Positions 1-9,078 are shown, counted from the stretch's first letter. The stretch: DNA of 64,000 nucleotides from Anaerobacillus alkalilacustris (GCF_001866005.1 NZ_MLQR01000050.1:62001-126000), one strand, 5' to 3'. Program-made: numbers and translations. Notes: a model not told the origin generated them from the sequence alone.

Positions 1-206
1 CTTTTAACAAGTCCATCTCTATACTTAAATGAATACTCTTTTTTAGCATATGAAAGAAATTCAAGAATGAAACATCATTTTATTAAAACCAAAACATAAA
101 CCATGTCCTTTTTCGATTAAGTCGCTGTATTATCCTTCTCTTAATAAACAGTACTACCAACTTCGAAAAAGCTAAATTATTATTCTTTATAAAATGTACT
201 CAAAGA

Positions 207-239
207 AAGGTTGTTGAGAAAAATTCACTCAACAACCTT
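207..239 (-). terminator. Hairpin terminator after the YjcZ-type peptide
   Basis: A perfect 12-bp inverted repeat (AAGGTTGTTGAG and its complement) with a 9-nt loop lies just downstream of the stop of the small minus-strand gene. The following T-run is short, so termination is inferred mainly from the stem and its place. Confidence 0.6.
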
Positions 240-260
240 ATAAGACATTTATCTATTTCA

Positions 261-341
261 TTACCAAACGTAAGCAGTTCCAATAATAACTAGTAAGATA
301 AACAGCACTAAAACAAGCGCATATCCTGAAGTTTTATGCAT
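261..341 (-). CDS. YjcZ/SscA-family sporulation micropeptide, 26 aa
   Basis: This reading frame encodes a 26-residue peptide: a short polar start (MHKTSGYALV), then one hydrophobic helix (LVLFILLVIIGTAYVW). Sequence and size fit the YjcZ/SscA family of small single-pass peptides common in spore-forming Bacillaceae. These are made in sporulating cells, and some (SscA) are needed for spore assembly. A strong ribosome binding site (GGAGGTGAG) ends 4 nt before the ATG, and a hairpin follows the stop. The gene is below the size cut-off of most gene finders. The family is recognised from the composition and the GYALV...AYVW pattern; the exact role is not known. Confidence 0.75.
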   Translation of the reverse strand: MHKTSGYALVLVLFILLVIIGTAYVW

Positions 342-364
342 AATTCTCACCTCCAACCTAATGT

Positions 365-378
365 AGAGGCCGGCCTCT
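365..378. repeat. Perfect GC-rich 14-bp palindrome
   Basis: AGAGGCCGGCCTCT is a perfect loop-free palindrome in otherwise AT-rich DNA, about 25 bases upstream of the spore micropeptide start. It could be an operator. No known regulator is recognised. Confidence 0.4.
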
Positions 379-634
379 TACTAATATTTGTATGTAAAAA
401 AAATTATTTTGTTTGTACTTCTCCTTAACTTTTATTAAAAATGAGATTTTTGGGCGCCATTTTTTTAAATTTCCCATTGACTTTCTACACAATGGAAATA
501 CTAGGAATGCTCTACATTAAACCACAAGACTTTTATGCTTTATAGAGGTAATAAACTAGGTTATTAAAGTCCTGTCATGTATACTATTTACTTTCAGAAA
601 GCAAAAAAATACCCTACCAATAATGGTGGGCACC
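379..634. other. Intergenic DNA without a supported gene
   Basis: This AT-rich stretch lies between the amidase gene and the spore micropeptide, both on the minus strand. A run CCCACCATTATTGGTGGG-like (around 606-630, GCCCACCATTATTGGTAGGG) can fold after the amidase stop and may terminate it. Nothing else is seen. Confidence 0.4.
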
Positions 635-2041
635 TTACATTTTATTAACTAGATTTTGAATTATTTGAGCTAACTCTCCTCTTGTCACCTGTTGATTAGG
701 ACGGAACGTACCATCTTCAAACCCTTTCATAATACCTTTGTCATGAGCGAACTTTATAGCTTTATAGGCTGAATGATTACTAGGTACATCTTTAAACAGA
801 CTATTATCAGAACTTTTCTTTTTCAACACTTCCACTAACTTCCCTAGCGTTTTAGGACCAGCGATACCATCTACTGTTAATCCATGCTTTTGTTGGAATG
901 ACCTTACTGCTGCTTCTGTTTCTGATCCAAAATCTCCATCTGCTCCAAACCTTGGTAACTCTTCTCCTACTTTTAGTAAGTCATTTTGCAGCTTTCTTAC
1001 TTCTTCTCCTTTGTCTCCCTGGCGTAGAATTAGTTCTCCAGTTTTAGGGGAGGATACGGATCCTTTATCTGCGCTATTACTTAACAGTTCCGCTAACTTC
1101 CCTAGCGTTCTAGGACCAGCGATACCATCTACCGTTAATCCATGCTTTTGTTGGAATGACCTTACTGCTGCTTCTGTTTCTGATCCAAAATCTCCATCTG
1201 CTCCAAACCTTGGTAACTCTTCTCCTACTTTTACTAAGTCATTTTGCAGCTTTCTTACTTCTTCTCCTTTGTCTCCCTGGCGTAGGATTAGTTCTCCAGT
1301 TTTAGGGGAGGATACGGATCCTTTATCTGCGCTATTACTTAACAGTTCCGCTAACTTCCCTAGCGTTTTAGGACCAACGATACCATCTACTGTTAATCCA
1401 TGCTTTTGTTGGAACGACCTTACTGCTGCTTCTGTTTCTGATCCAAAATCTCCGTCTGCTCCAAATCTTGGTAACTCTTCTCCTACTTTTAGTAAGTCAT
1501 TTTGCAGCTTTCTTACTTCTTCTCCTTTGTCTCCTCGGCGTAGGAATAGTTCTCCAGTATTAGATATTGGAGTGGACCCTTTTGCTGAACTGTTTCTCAG
1601 TTCATTTCTTATTTTATTCATATCAATCCCTGGACATTGGGTACTTTGATTTGCAAATTCTCTATGACCTAATACATCATTCACAGAAAGATTAAAGCGA
1701 TTTATCGCACCATTTGCTCTTTCTTGCCATACTTTCTCTTGAAGATCAGTAAATGAACCATTACCCACCATTGCGATATGATACGTTGTACTGTTATGAC
1801 CACCTACACCATTGGTAATCACAGTTGGATCATAACAAAGTTGCACTGTACCATCTCGAAGAATGATTTCATGATAACCACCCGTAGACCAACCTAGACC
1901 TTTCCAACGATTATTCCAAAAACTCCAGAAATCTCCACCAGTAGTTGCACTATGGTGTCTAGCAATCTTCGTAATCCTTGATATATCACGACGGTTAGAG
2001 CCTTTTGGTGTTTGATTTCGAATATCTTGTATGTTCGCCAT
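635..2041 (-). CDS. N-acetylmuramoyl-L-alanine amidase with three peptidoglycan-binding repeats and one SLH motif
   Basis: The 468-aa protein starts with an amidase_2/PGRP-type domain (about residues 15-150). Candidate zinc ligands are visible: the HH pair at 29-30 (RHHSATT) and the later His and Cys of GHREFANQSTQCPG. Three PG_binding_1 repeats follow, about 86 aa each, with the usual GDKGEEVRKLQ and VDGIVGPKT motifs. The last ~50 residues form a single S-layer homology motif (FKDV...AYKAIKFAHDKGIMKGF...FRPNQQVTRGE). It should cleave the amide bond between muramic acid and the stem peptide. There is no signal peptide, which resembles phage endolysins and mother-cell lytic amidases such as XlyA and CwlC; an SLH motif on such an enzyme is unusual. 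The start is supported by AAAGGAGAG upstream. Confidence 0.85.
   Translation of the reverse strand: MANIQDIRNQTPKGSNRRDISRITKIARHHSATTGGDFWSFWNNRWKGLGWSTGGYHEIILRDGTVQLCYDPTVITNGVGGHNSTTYHIAMVGNGSFTDLQEKVWQERANGAINRFNLSVNDVLGHREFANQSTQCPGIDMNKIRNELRNSSAKGSTPISNTGELFLRRGDKGEEVRKLQNDLLKVGEELPRFGADGDFGSETEAAVRSFQQKHGLTVDGIVGPKTLGKLAELLSNSADKGSVSSPKTGELILRQGDKGEEVRKLQNDLVKVGEELPRFGADGDFGSETEAAVRSFQQKHGLTVDGIAGPRTLGKLAELLSNSADKGSVSSPKTGELILRQGDKGEEVRKLQNDLLKVGEELPRFGADGDFGSETEAAVRSFQQKHGLTVDGIAGPKTLGKLVEVLKKKSSDNSLFKDVPSNHSAYKAIKFAHDKGIMKGFEDGTFRPNQQVTRGELAQIIQNLVNKM
830..1610 (-). repeat. Three near-identical 258-bp direct repeats within the amidase gene
   Basis: The DNA of the three peptidoglycan-binding modules repeats with a 258-bp (86-codon) period; the segment starting at 1063 recurs at 1321, for example. 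Copies differ at only a few bases, so recent duplication or gene conversion is likely. The conservation also makes a long spurious frame on the opposite strand. Confidence 0.85.
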
Positions 2042-2303
2042 CCCCTCGACTCTCCTTTACCTATTATTCTTAAATTTTGGTAAAATTTGATACATACTCC
2101 TTTTTTATAATATTTTTATGATCTTAGAATCGTGAGCACAAGTTAATCCTAATTTTAGTTAGACAGTTAAGCTTACACCAATAATAACAGATTTTTTTTG
2201 ATTAATAACTTCGAAAAATCGACTATTATTGAGTGAACTTCATCAGATAAATATAACGCAATTAGATACTATATAGGTAAATTTGCTCAATTAAATAAAT
2301 GAC

Positions 2304-2350
2304 GAAAAAAAAGCCTGTAACTTACGAACAATCGCAAATTACAGACTTTT
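2304..2350 (-). terminator. fabI terminator
   Basis: On the minus strand the stem AAGTCTGTAA pairs with TTACAGGCTT (one G-T pair) across an 18-nt loop, and a run of eight T follows. It starts 15 nt after the fabI stop. Confidence 0.8.
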
Positions 2351-2364
2351 ATTAATTCAAAATT

Positions 2365-3153
2365 TCATTCGTTTTTCATTAAGCCAATAACATTATAACC
2401 ACCGTCAACGTGAAGAATTTCTCCGGTAATTCCTCTAGATAAATCACTCATTAAAAATAGGGCAGCGTCTCCTACTTCTTCTTGTGTCACCGTTCTTCTT
2501 AACGGAGCATTTTCTTCAAACTCTTCAACAACTTTATTGAAGTCTGAAATCCCTTTTGCAGCTAGCGTACGAATTGGACCAGCAGAAATTGCATTTACAC
2601 GAATCCCTTCTTGGCCAAGATCATTAGCTAAATATTTCACACTAGCATCTAATGACGCTTTAGCAACTCCCATTACATTGTAATGCTTAACTACGCGCTC
2701 TCCACCTAAATATGTAAGTGTAATAATGCTTCCGCCTTCTGTCATAAGCTCACGAGCAGCCTTAGTTACAGCTGTTAAAGAATAAGCACTAATATTTTGA
2801 GCAAGTAAAAAGCCTTCTCGTGTAGTCGCTAAATATTCTCCACCTAACTCATCTTTATTAGCAAATGCGATACAGTGGGCAATACCATGAATGACGCCTA
2901 CTTCTTCTTTAATTGTGTTAAATGTAGCATCTATTTCTTCATCGCTTGAGATATCACATGATAAAACTAGATGATCTTCTCGCTCTAATGTTGCAACTAA
3001 ATCTCTCACATTTTTTTCTAGTCTTTCTCCTGCATATGTAAAAATAAGTCTAGCCCCTGCTTTTGATAGCGATTGAGCTATTCCCCAGGCAATACTACGT
3101 TTATTCGCAACTCCCATTACGACAAATGTACGATTTTCTAACGATAAGTACAT
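2365..3153 (-). CDS. fabI: Enoyl-[acyl-carrier-protein] reductase FabI
   Basis: FabI carries out the last reduction of each fatty acid elongation cycle, turning trans-2-enoyl-ACP to acyl-ACP with NAD(P)H. The 262-aa protein is full length for the family. It opens with the Rossmann segment VVMGVANKRSIAWGIA. It has the FabI-type active site Tyr-(X6)-Lys (YNVMGVAK) in place of the Tyr-(X3)-Lys of most short-chain dehydrogenases. The C-terminal HVDGGYNVIG is typical. A strong ribosome site (AAAGGAGG) precedes ATG. The gene is monocistronic, with its own FapR-like operator and terminator, as in B. subtilis. Confidence 0.95.
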   Translation of the reverse strand: MYLSLENRTFVVMGVANKRSIAWGIAQSLSKAGARLIFTYAGERLEKNVRDLVATLEREDHLVLSCDISSDEEIDATFNTIKEEVGVIHGIAHCIAFANKDELGGEYLATTREGFLLAQNISAYSLTAVTKAARELMTEGGSIITLTYLGGERVVKHYNVMGVAKASLDASVKYLANDLGQEGIRVNAISAGPIRTLAAKGISDFNKVVEEFEENAPLRRTVTQEEVGDAALFLMSDLSRGITGEILHVDGGYNVIGLMKNE

Positions 3154-3191
3154 CGATAGTCCTCCTTTTATTTAAATACAATAAGTTGATA

Positions 3192-3208
3192 TTAGCACTT
3201 GGTCCTAA
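3192..3208 (-). promoter_or_regulatory. FapR operator over the fabI promoter
   Basis: On the minus strand the 17-bp imperfect palindrome TTAGGACCAAGTGCTAA resembles the FapR consensus TTAGTACCTAGTACTAA. A TATAAT -10 element (3211-3216) and a TTGCTT -35 (3233-3238, 16-nt spacer) place the start point inside the palindrome. That is the usual place for repression by FapR, the malonyl-CoA-responsive regulator of fatty acid genes. Confidence 0.75.
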
Positions 3209-3325
3209 TAATTATAGCATGTACCTATAAATAAGCAAGAAGTGTTTTTTTAGAATACATTACAGTATTTTCACGATTTTAAAGTGAGAAACCAAATTTC
3301 CTTCACCTCACTTTACTTATAACTC

Positions 3326-3595
3326 AAGAAAAGCGCAAGGCGCCCGCCTATCGGCGACAAACACTGGAAGGTCAGCAAGTAGCGGTCTGCTCTTTGACCG
3401 CAATCTATGTGCTTCTGCGTCTGACAGCAATGCTTCGAAGTAGGCTTCCCGAAGCATTGTTTTGTGAGACGAGTAACCGCAGGAACAAAGCTGCATGAAG
3501 CTAATCGACGAAGGATCTCAAGCAGTAATTGAAGTCCGTTGCTTGACTGAAGTGACCGAGCTCGTAAGCTGCTTGCGCTAGACAGTTTCCAAGTT
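3326..3595 (+). repeat. Dispersed repeat family A, full-length copy
   Basis: A ~270-bp element starts AAGAAAAGCGCAAGGCGCC and ends CTTGCGCTAGACAGTTTCC. Its ends are inverted repeats (AGCGCAAG/CTTGCGCT). Related copies are at 19084, 21478 (inverted, truncated), 24561, 37505, 41366 (short) and 61150 (decayed). It carries no credible gene and looks like a non-autonomous mobile or structured element of the kind common in Bacillus genomes. Confidence 0.8.
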
Positions 3596-3647
3596 AAATT
3601 TTATGCTTTCTTATCTTATAAAAAAAGGTAAGAACACTTAAAGTGAC

Positions 3648-3794
3648 TTACCCTTTACTCGTTTCAATATTACGTTTGCTAAAATGGCAATAAGAACATT
3701 CATAAATGACATTTTGATTTGATTGAGCAGTTAAAACATTCTCTAGAGCATCTCGTTTTTGACAGCTAGGACAAATAATGACGATTTCCTCCAT
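3648..3794 (-). CDS. 48-aa zinc-ribbon protein
   Basis: This short frame encodes a 48-residue protein with two CxxC knuckles: CPSC at residues 8-11 and CSYC at 33-36. The 21-residue gap is typical of a one-zinc ribbon. The ribosome site GAGGTGAATGGTAC precedes ATG. It starts 33 nt after the stop of the CPA2 antiporter gene and is probably co-transcribed with it. The family is not recognised; the fold is inferred from the cysteine pattern only. Binding to nucleic acid or a partner protein would be usual for such ribbons. Confidence 0.65.
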   Translation of the reverse strand: MEEIVIICPSCQKRDALENVLTAQSNQNVIYECSYCHFSKRNIETSKG

Positions 3795-3827
3795 GTACCA
3801 TTCACCTCTAGAATATTTTTGCCTATA

Positions 3828-5900
3828 TTACTGATCATATTCTCTATCTGGAAGAAATGTTGTTGGTAGAGTAGTTCCCCTTGAACCTCTAAGGTCAACC
3901 GTTTCTACTTCTTCAGGAAATATAACAATAAAATTCTCTGACGTTGATTTTGAAATTTTCCTTGGTAATTTTTCTAAATATGGATGCCAGGCAACCGTTC
4001 CACGGCGTGCACTAATGACAATTATTAACTCGTCTTTTTTAAAACGGTGTAAATAGTTTTCTTCTAAATGCATCCACTTATCTACTGTTTCTAATGTCAC
4101 ATCTACATCAGGCTTTTGTTCATTAACGAGCTTTCCATAATAGTTTTGATCTCCTTTTACAACTAAGCAAAGCAAAGTAGCTCCCAAACGATTAGCCATT
4201 AACTTCACAATACGAATACTCTCCTTAAATCCAGGCTTCTTACAACTTAAATGGGGTAAAATTAAAACAATTCGCTTTGTTGTGTTCAAAGGATGAATAA
4301 GCTTTGCCACTAACATCATCTGGTTTGTCTGCTCTAAAATTTGATCTAAAATCCCACCTAATATTTTTTGAGGTGTTGAAAGTTTCCCATTCCAACCTAC
4401 AATTACGGTTGATATTCTCGTATCTGTCATAGCTCGAATAATTCCTGAAGCTGCATTATAATCAACTCTTGTTAAAAGACGAATTGGTATGTCAGCACCA
4501 GCTGCGTACATTACAGCATGACCAAGCATCTTTTCTGCCTCTGCCACTTTTGCTGCTTCGTCTCCCCCATTTTCTCTGACAACTGAGATCGGATACAACG
4601 GCTCATTTGATGTCGGAGTTTTAACAATAAATGCCAAATCAAATAGTCCTTCTATTGTTTTTGGATTTGCTAAAGGTATTAATATTCGTTCCGGTGCCTG
4701 ACTTCGTTCATACGGCTGTTCTTCTTCAGCCTCAGCGATTTTGCGACTATATTTCTCAACTAGATATGGTCCAATCATACAAGTTACTAAAATCATAATG
4801 ATAATCCCATTGACAAGAGCTAAGCTAAACAAACCTAATTCGTATCCAACAAGTGTCGCTGCTAAAGTAGCTGCTGCTTGTGGAATCGTTAACCCGTACA
4901 TTAATTTAACTTCATCCTTTGAATACCGATAAATCCCTCCCGATACCCATGCTGCAGACAATTTTCCGATGTTAACTAAGACTACAATTGAGAAAGCAAA
5001 AATTAACGCTTTTGGCTCTTCAAGAAGTACTCGAAAATCCATTAACATTCCAACGGAAAGAAGGAAAAAAGGAATAAATATCGCGTTTCCGATAAATTTT
5101 ATCCGATTCATTAGTGGGCCTTGTTCGAAAATTAATCTATTCAACGCTAGCCCCGCTAAGAAAGCACCAATAATCGGTTGAACACCAGCAACAATAGCTA
5201 TATATGCACATACAAACAATATTGACATGACAAAGATATATTCCATCGAACCATGACTACTCATATTACGGAAAAAGAACTTTGCAATGACAGGTACTCC
5301 AAATAACACAACAAGTGAAAAAAGAGTTAAAGAACCAATTAGTTGTACCCAAAAAGTAATATTAATATCGCCTTGTTTCATCCCAGCAATAATAGCTAAC
5401 ACTAACAGGGCTAGTGTATCGGTCATAATTAACCCACCAACTGCGGTCGTAACAGCCTTGTTCTTCGCGACTCCAAGACGACTAGCAATGGGATATGCGA
5501 GTAACGTATGAGAACCAAGTATTGAACCGAGTAAGATCGCAGCGGGAATAGAATATTCCATAATGATCCCTAGCGCAAATCCAAGGGCAAAAGGTATCGT
5601 AAAAGACAATAAACCAAATACTAGGCTTCTGTTTCGATATTTTTGAAATCCATCTAAATCTATTTCTAAGCCAGCAATAAAAATGATATATAAAAGTCCG
5701 ACAGTTCCTAATAATACAATTGTAGGGTCTCGATCTAAAATACCTAAACCATTAGGGCCAACGAAGATCCCAGCAAAAATAAGTCCAATGATTCCTGGAA
5801 TTCTTAAGCGGTTCATAATAATTGGTGCAAATAAAAAAATAACCATAGCCAAGGCAAAAATAAGAACAGGATCAGTAACAGGTAATTCTAAAGTAAACAA
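3828..5900 (-). CDS. CPA2-family cation:proton antiporter with C-terminal universal-stress-type domains
   Basis: The N-terminal ~390 residues form about 12 hydrophobic helices of the Na+/H+ exchanger (monovalent cation:proton antiporter-2) type, with the motif GLLYIIFIAGLEIDLDGF and a GAFLAGLALNR segment. The cytoplasmic ~300 residues lack a TrkA-N/RCK domain. They look like two universal-stress-protein-like halves (RILIPLANPKTIEG... and RIVLILPHLS...). It should exchange Na+ or K+ for H+ at the cytoplasmic membrane. It occupies the place of B. subtilis yjbQ, which is a CPA2 protein with a different tail. The start is TTG with AAAGG 10 nt before it. It is divergent from prpE. Confidence 0.85.
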   Translation of the reverse strand: MFTLELPVTDPVLIFALAMVIFLFAPIIMNRLRIPGIIGLIFAGIFVGPNGLGILDRDPTIVLLGTVGLLYIIFIAGLEIDLDGFQKYRNRSLVFGLLSFTIPFALGFALGIIMEYSIPAAILLGSILGSHTLLAYPIASRLGVAKNKAVTTAVGGLIMTDTLALLVLAIIAGMKQGDINITFWVQLIGSLTLFSLVVLFGVPVIAKFFFRNMSSHGSMEYIFVMSILFVCAYIAIVAGVQPIIGAFLAGLALNRLIFEQGPLMNRIKFIGNAIFIPFFLLSVGMLMDFRVLLEEPKALIFAFSIVVLVNIGKLSAAWVSGGIYRYSKDEVKLMYGLTIPQAAATLAATLVGYELGLFSLALVNGIIIMILVTCMIGPYLVEKYSRKIAEAEEEQPYERSQAPERILIPLANPKTIEGLFDLAFIVKTPTSNEPLYPISVVRENGGDEAAKVAEAEKMLGHAVMYAAGADIPIRLLTRVDYNAASGIIRAMTDTRISTVIVGWNGKLSTPQKILGGILDQILEQTNQMMLVAKLIHPLNTTKRIVLILPHLSCKKPGFKESIRIVKLMANRLGATLLCLVVKGDQNYYGKLVNEQKPDVDVTLETVDKWMHLEENYLHRFKKDELIIVISARRGTVAWHPYLEKLPRKISKSTSENFIVIFPEEVETVDLRGSRGTTLPTTFLPDREYDQ

Positions 5901-6120
5901 TGTATCACAACCTTTTCTTTATTACTAAACCCTTTATGTTTCATGGCAAAAACTTCTACAATCATAAAAGACTGGTATGACCTTGTCAATAAAAAAGCTA
6001 TTATCCTTAGTAATTTAATTTTTACTTTAAACTTATTATTCCGTAAAGTATAGGTTATTTATAAGACTGATATGCTATAACTATAGAGAACTACATACTT
6101 TTTTAGAAAGATGGGATTAC

Positions 6121-6861
6121 ATGTTTGACGTTATTGGTGATATTCATGGCTGTTATGATGAGTTTGAACAATTAACAAAAAAACTAGGGTATAGTTGGCA
6201 TGAAGGCTACCCAGTTCATCCGAAAGACAGAAAATTAGCATTTGTTGGGGACTTAACTGACCGAGGTCCTCACTCCTTAAAGGTAATCGAGATTGTCTCA
6301 AAATTAGTAAAAAATGATCGAGCGTATTATACTCCTGGTAATCATTGCGATAAATTATACCGATATTTTCTAGGGCGTAAAGTTCAAGAAACCCACGGCT
6401 TAGAGACAACTGTAGCTGAAATAAAAGCACTTAATAAAGATCAATATGCATCGTTTCGCTCATCATTCATGGAATTATATGAAAATGCTCCCCTTTATCT
6501 ACTTTTAGATCAACAAAAGCTTGTCATTGCACACGCTGGAATTCGCTCTGACTACATTGGTAGAACTGATAAAAAAGTAAAAACGTTTGTGTTATATGGT
6601 GATATTACTGGTGAAAAAAATCCAGACGGTACTCCTGTGCGGAGGGATTGGGCTAAAAAACATACAAACGATAAAGCTTTTATTGTCTATGGTCACACGC
6701 CTGTCAAAATGCCTCGTCTTATTAATGAAACGATTAATATCGATACAGGCTGCGTTTTCGGTGGGACATTAACAGCATTCCGTTACCCCGAAAAAGAAAC
6801 GGTTTCTGTTGCTTCTAAACAACCATTTGTACCGGAAAAGTTTCGCACGTTTGATGATTAA
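6121..6861 (+). CDS. prpE: Bis(5'-nucleosyl)-tetraphosphatase PrpE
   Basis: This 246-aa calcineurin-like metallophosphatase matches B. subtilis PrpE in length and motifs. The metal-binding signatures GDIHG (6-10), GDLTDRG and GNHCDK are intact, with later His residues in IAHAGIRSD and VYGHTPV. PrpE hydrolyses Ap4A-type dinucleotides asymmetrically and has protein phosphatase activity linked to spore germination. In B. subtilis it also lies beside yjbO and yjbQ, so position supports the call. It is transcribed divergently from the antiporter and followed by a lipoprotein gene 32 nt downstream. Confidence 0.92.
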   Translation: MFDVIGDIHGCYDEFEQLTKKLGYSWHEGYPVHPKDRKLAFVGDLTDRGPHSLKVIEIVSKLVKNDRAYYTPGNHCDKLYRYFLGRKVQETHGLETTVAEIKALNKDQYASFRSSFMELYENAPLYLLLDQQKLVIAHAGIRSDYIGRTDKKVKTFVLYGDITGEKNPDGTPVRRDWAKKHTNDKAFIVYGHTPVKMPRLINETINIDTGCVFGGTLTAFRYPEKETVSVASKQPFVPEKFRTFDD

Positions 6862-6893
6862 CTAATCTTGTACATTATAGAAAGGAGAAATTA

Positions 6894-7346
6894 ATGAGTA
6901 ATTCATTAAAAATAGTAATATTAATACTGTCCATTTCTTTATTAACTGCATGTGGTAATGAACCAAACATAACTCCAAACACAGATGAGAGTAGGATCAT
7001 TATTGATGATGAACTTTCCACTGTATCTTTATATGCTGTAATGAAAAATGAGAACCGTAATAAAGTGGGACCTCTCTATGCAAAATTCATTATTTATGAT
7101 GAAACATTACAAGAGGCTATTGGAGCAGAAGTTATTGACTTCACATTGGGAAATGCACAGAAACAGCCTTTTTATATTGATGGTAATGAGGAGTACTTTA
7201 TTTCTGAATCATTTTTATACGATGCGCAACTAGATGATGATGAACTTATTAATATGGTTGAAGTGGTGATAAGCGATGAAAACGGAATGGAAATTATCCA
7301 ATTTCTTATTCCAAATGTCAAAAAACATGAAGCGCCTTTTGAATAA
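6894..7346 (+). CDS. Lipoprotein of unknown function, 150 aa
   Basis: The start (MSNSLKIVILILSISLLTACG) is a lipoprotein signal with the lipobox LTAC; cleavage before Cys20 is expected, anchoring the protein outside the membrane. The mature part is acidic and predicted rich in beta strands (VSLYAVMKNENRNKVGPLYAKFIIYD). I do not recognise the family. A good ribosome site (GAAAGGAGAA) precedes ATG. It probably shares a transcript with prpE and ends in a strong terminator whose loop contains its stop codon. Confidence 0.8.
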   Translation: MSNSLKIVILILSISLLTACGNEPNITPNTDESRIIIDDELSTVSLYAVMKNENRNKVGPLYAKFIIYDETLQEAIGAEVIDFTLGNAQKQPFYIDGNEEYFISESFLYDAQLDDDELINMVEVVISDENGMEIIQFLIPNVKKHEAPFE

Positions 7347-7365
7347 GGAATGCGCTTCATGTTTT
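7321..7365 (+). terminator. Terminator after the lipoprotein gene
   Basis: The arms AACATGAAGCGC and GCGCTTCATGTTTTT form a 12-bp perfect stem followed by T residues. The lipoprotein stop codon (7344-7346) lies in the loop. The convergent yjbO gene ends 9 nt beyond. Confidence 0.85.
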
Positions 7366-7373
7366 TCTAACGG

Positions 7374-8267
7374 CTACAATTCATTTATAAGTTTATTCAT
7401 ATCCTCAGGTGGTTCTACGCTAAAATTTAATTCGCGTTGTAAAAACGGATGAAAAAACTGTAGTTTCCAACTATGTAATGCTTGCCGACTTATTTTTTCT
7501 ATTGAACCTCCATATAGATCGTCCCCAAGGAGAGGATGGCCAATAGATGCCATATGAACACGAATTTGATGAGTCCTTCCTGTCTCAAGAATTAAACGTA
7601 CGACCGTTTCCTTCTTAAGGTACCTAATGACTTTAAAATTAGTAACGGCCTCTTGACCATCTTTTCTAACCTCACGTTCAATAATACTGTCCTCTTTGCG
7701 ACCTATTGGAGCGTTAATTGTGCCGTCTATTCTTTCCATTATGTTATGAACAACGGCCAAATACGTACGTTTTACTTTTCCTAGTTTTTGTTGTCGAGAA
7801 AATAAATCATGGGCATATCGATGCTTCGCTACGATAAGTAACCCAGACGTGTCCCGGTCAAGCCGATTTACAGCATGAAAAGTACTTGGAATGTTGTTGA
7901 CGTCATAATAATATAGAACTCCATTCGCTAATGATCGATTAGGATGATAAATAGACGGTATTGTTGGTAGATTGGGTTGTTTGTTAATAACTAATATGTG
8001 CTCATCTTCATAAACAATCGATAAAGGAATTTGCCTTCCTTCCATACCGTCGCTACGTTCTTCAGGGGGGAAAACGACGGTAACCTCATCACCTTCATGC
8101 AATAAAGCTCTTACAGTTACCTCTTCATCATTAACACGTAACTCACCATGCTGTTTAACCGCTGTTAACGCTTGTCTAGAAATTTCTTTTACATTTCTTA
8201 AATAATCCCTTAAAAGACAATGATGATCTTTATTTTCTACTTTCCATCGCAAAATGATTCCATGCAT
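7374..8267 (-). CDS. RluD/RluA-family 23S rRNA pseudouridine synthase (YjbO-like)
   Basis: This 297-aa protein begins with an S4-like segment (SRQALTAVKQHGELRVNDEEV) and then the RluA-type catalytic domain. The catalytic motif NRLDRDTSGLLIVAKH carries the active-site Asp, and GRTHQIRVHMASIGHPLLGDDLYGG is the second family signature. It should convert uridine to pseudouridine in large-subunit rRNA. Its start lies 19 nt after the nadK stop, matching the B. subtilis order relQ-nadK-yjbO. The exact target position cannot be told from sequence. Confidence 0.92.
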   Translation of the reverse strand: MHGIILRWKVENKDHHCLLRDYLRNVKEISRQALTAVKQHGELRVNDEEVTVRALLHEGDEVTVVFPPEERSDGMEGRQIPLSIVYEDEHILVINKQPNLPTIPSIYHPNRSLANGVLYYYDVNNIPSTFHAVNRLDRDTSGLLIVAKHRYAHDLFSRQQKLGKVKRTYLAVVHNIMERIDGTINAPIGRKEDSIIEREVRKDGQEAVTNFKVIRYLKKETVVRLILETGRTHQIRVHMASIGHPLLGDDLYGGSIEKISRQALHSWKLQFFHPFLQRELNFSVEPPEDMNKLINEL

Positions 8268-8286
8268 TTAAACTACCTTCTAACCT

Positions 8287-9078
8287 TTACTTAATAAATG
8301 AGTCTCTCACTCTATTCCAAAATGGAAACGGTCGAAAGCGCGCAAATTTTATTTTTTCTTCAGCTACTCGACACTGAATAGATTTTACATCTTTTTCAAT
8401 GATTGAAAGATGATCAATTGTGATGTGATAATCTCCTTCACTTTGTGGTTTTAATAAACATGTGTGATGCTGTGGTAAAACTAGAGGTGAACCCACCGTT
8501 CGATAGATACGATTGTTAATCGATGCCATTTCAGCCATTTGAATTGAAGATATCGAAGGGTGTAATATTGCTCCTCCTAAAGCCTTATTATATGCTGTGC
8601 TTCCTGATGGTGTTGAAATACAAAGTCCATCCCCACGAAATGTTTCAAACATTTCACCTTTGATTTCAACATCCATAACTAAAGCTCCGACCACGCTTTT
8701 TACAGAACATTCATTTAGTGCCAAGTAACGTTCAGATTTTGTTGTATCATTATGTCTTACAATGACTTCAACTAAAGGATATTCCACAATTTTAAAAGGA
8801 GTCTTTGCAATATGGATCACCAATCGCTCAACCTCTTCAGGCTTCCAATCGGCATAAAACCCAAGATGTCCAGTATGAACTCCCACAAATGCAGTATCAC
8901 TCAGGCGATGAGCGTAATGATGAAAAGCGTAGAGTAACGTTCCATCTCCGCCAACAGTAATCACCATATCAGGGTTGTCAATATCGTAAACGAGATTAAA
9001 TTCAAGTAGATAATTTTTTATTTTTTGCATCAAACCGTCGGACTTTTCATCCCCTCGGGAAGTAACTGCAAATTTCAT
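8287..9078 (-). CDS. nadK: NAD kinase
   Basis: NadK phosphorylates NAD to NADP. The 263-aa protein has the NAD kinase signatures [13 protein letters not shown] (the GGDG motif with the catalytic Asp), NECSVKS and the [19 protein letters not shown] loop. Length fits B. subtilis PpnK (266 aa). A ribosome site (AGGAG) precedes ATG. It follows relQ by 110 nt and precedes the pseudouridine synthase gene; this order is conserved in Bacilli. Confidence 0.95.
   Translation of the reverse strand: MKFAVTSRGDEKSDGLMQKIKNYLLEFNLVYDIDNPDMVITVGGDGTLLYAFHHYAHRLSDTAFVGVHTGHLGFYADWKPEEVERLVIHIAKTPFKIVEYPLVEVIVRHNDTTKSERYLALNECSVKSVVGALVMDVEIKGEMFETFRGDGLCISTPSGSTAYNKALGGAILHPSISSIQMAEMASINNRIYRTVGSPLVLPQHHTCLLKPQSEGDYHITIDHLSIIEKDVKSIQCRVAEEKIKFARFRPFPFWNRVRDSFIK

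Noticed and set aside
365-378. Cloning scar (GGCCGGCC site)
   Set aside because: A single rare-cutter site in native-looking DNA is not evidence of engineering; the flanks show no vector sequence.
1011-1649. 212-aa open frame on the plus strand inside the amidase gene
   Set aside because: It is a mirror of the repetitive amidase DNA, with no ribosome site and no plausible protein pattern; its repeats follow the 258-bp period of the opposite gene.
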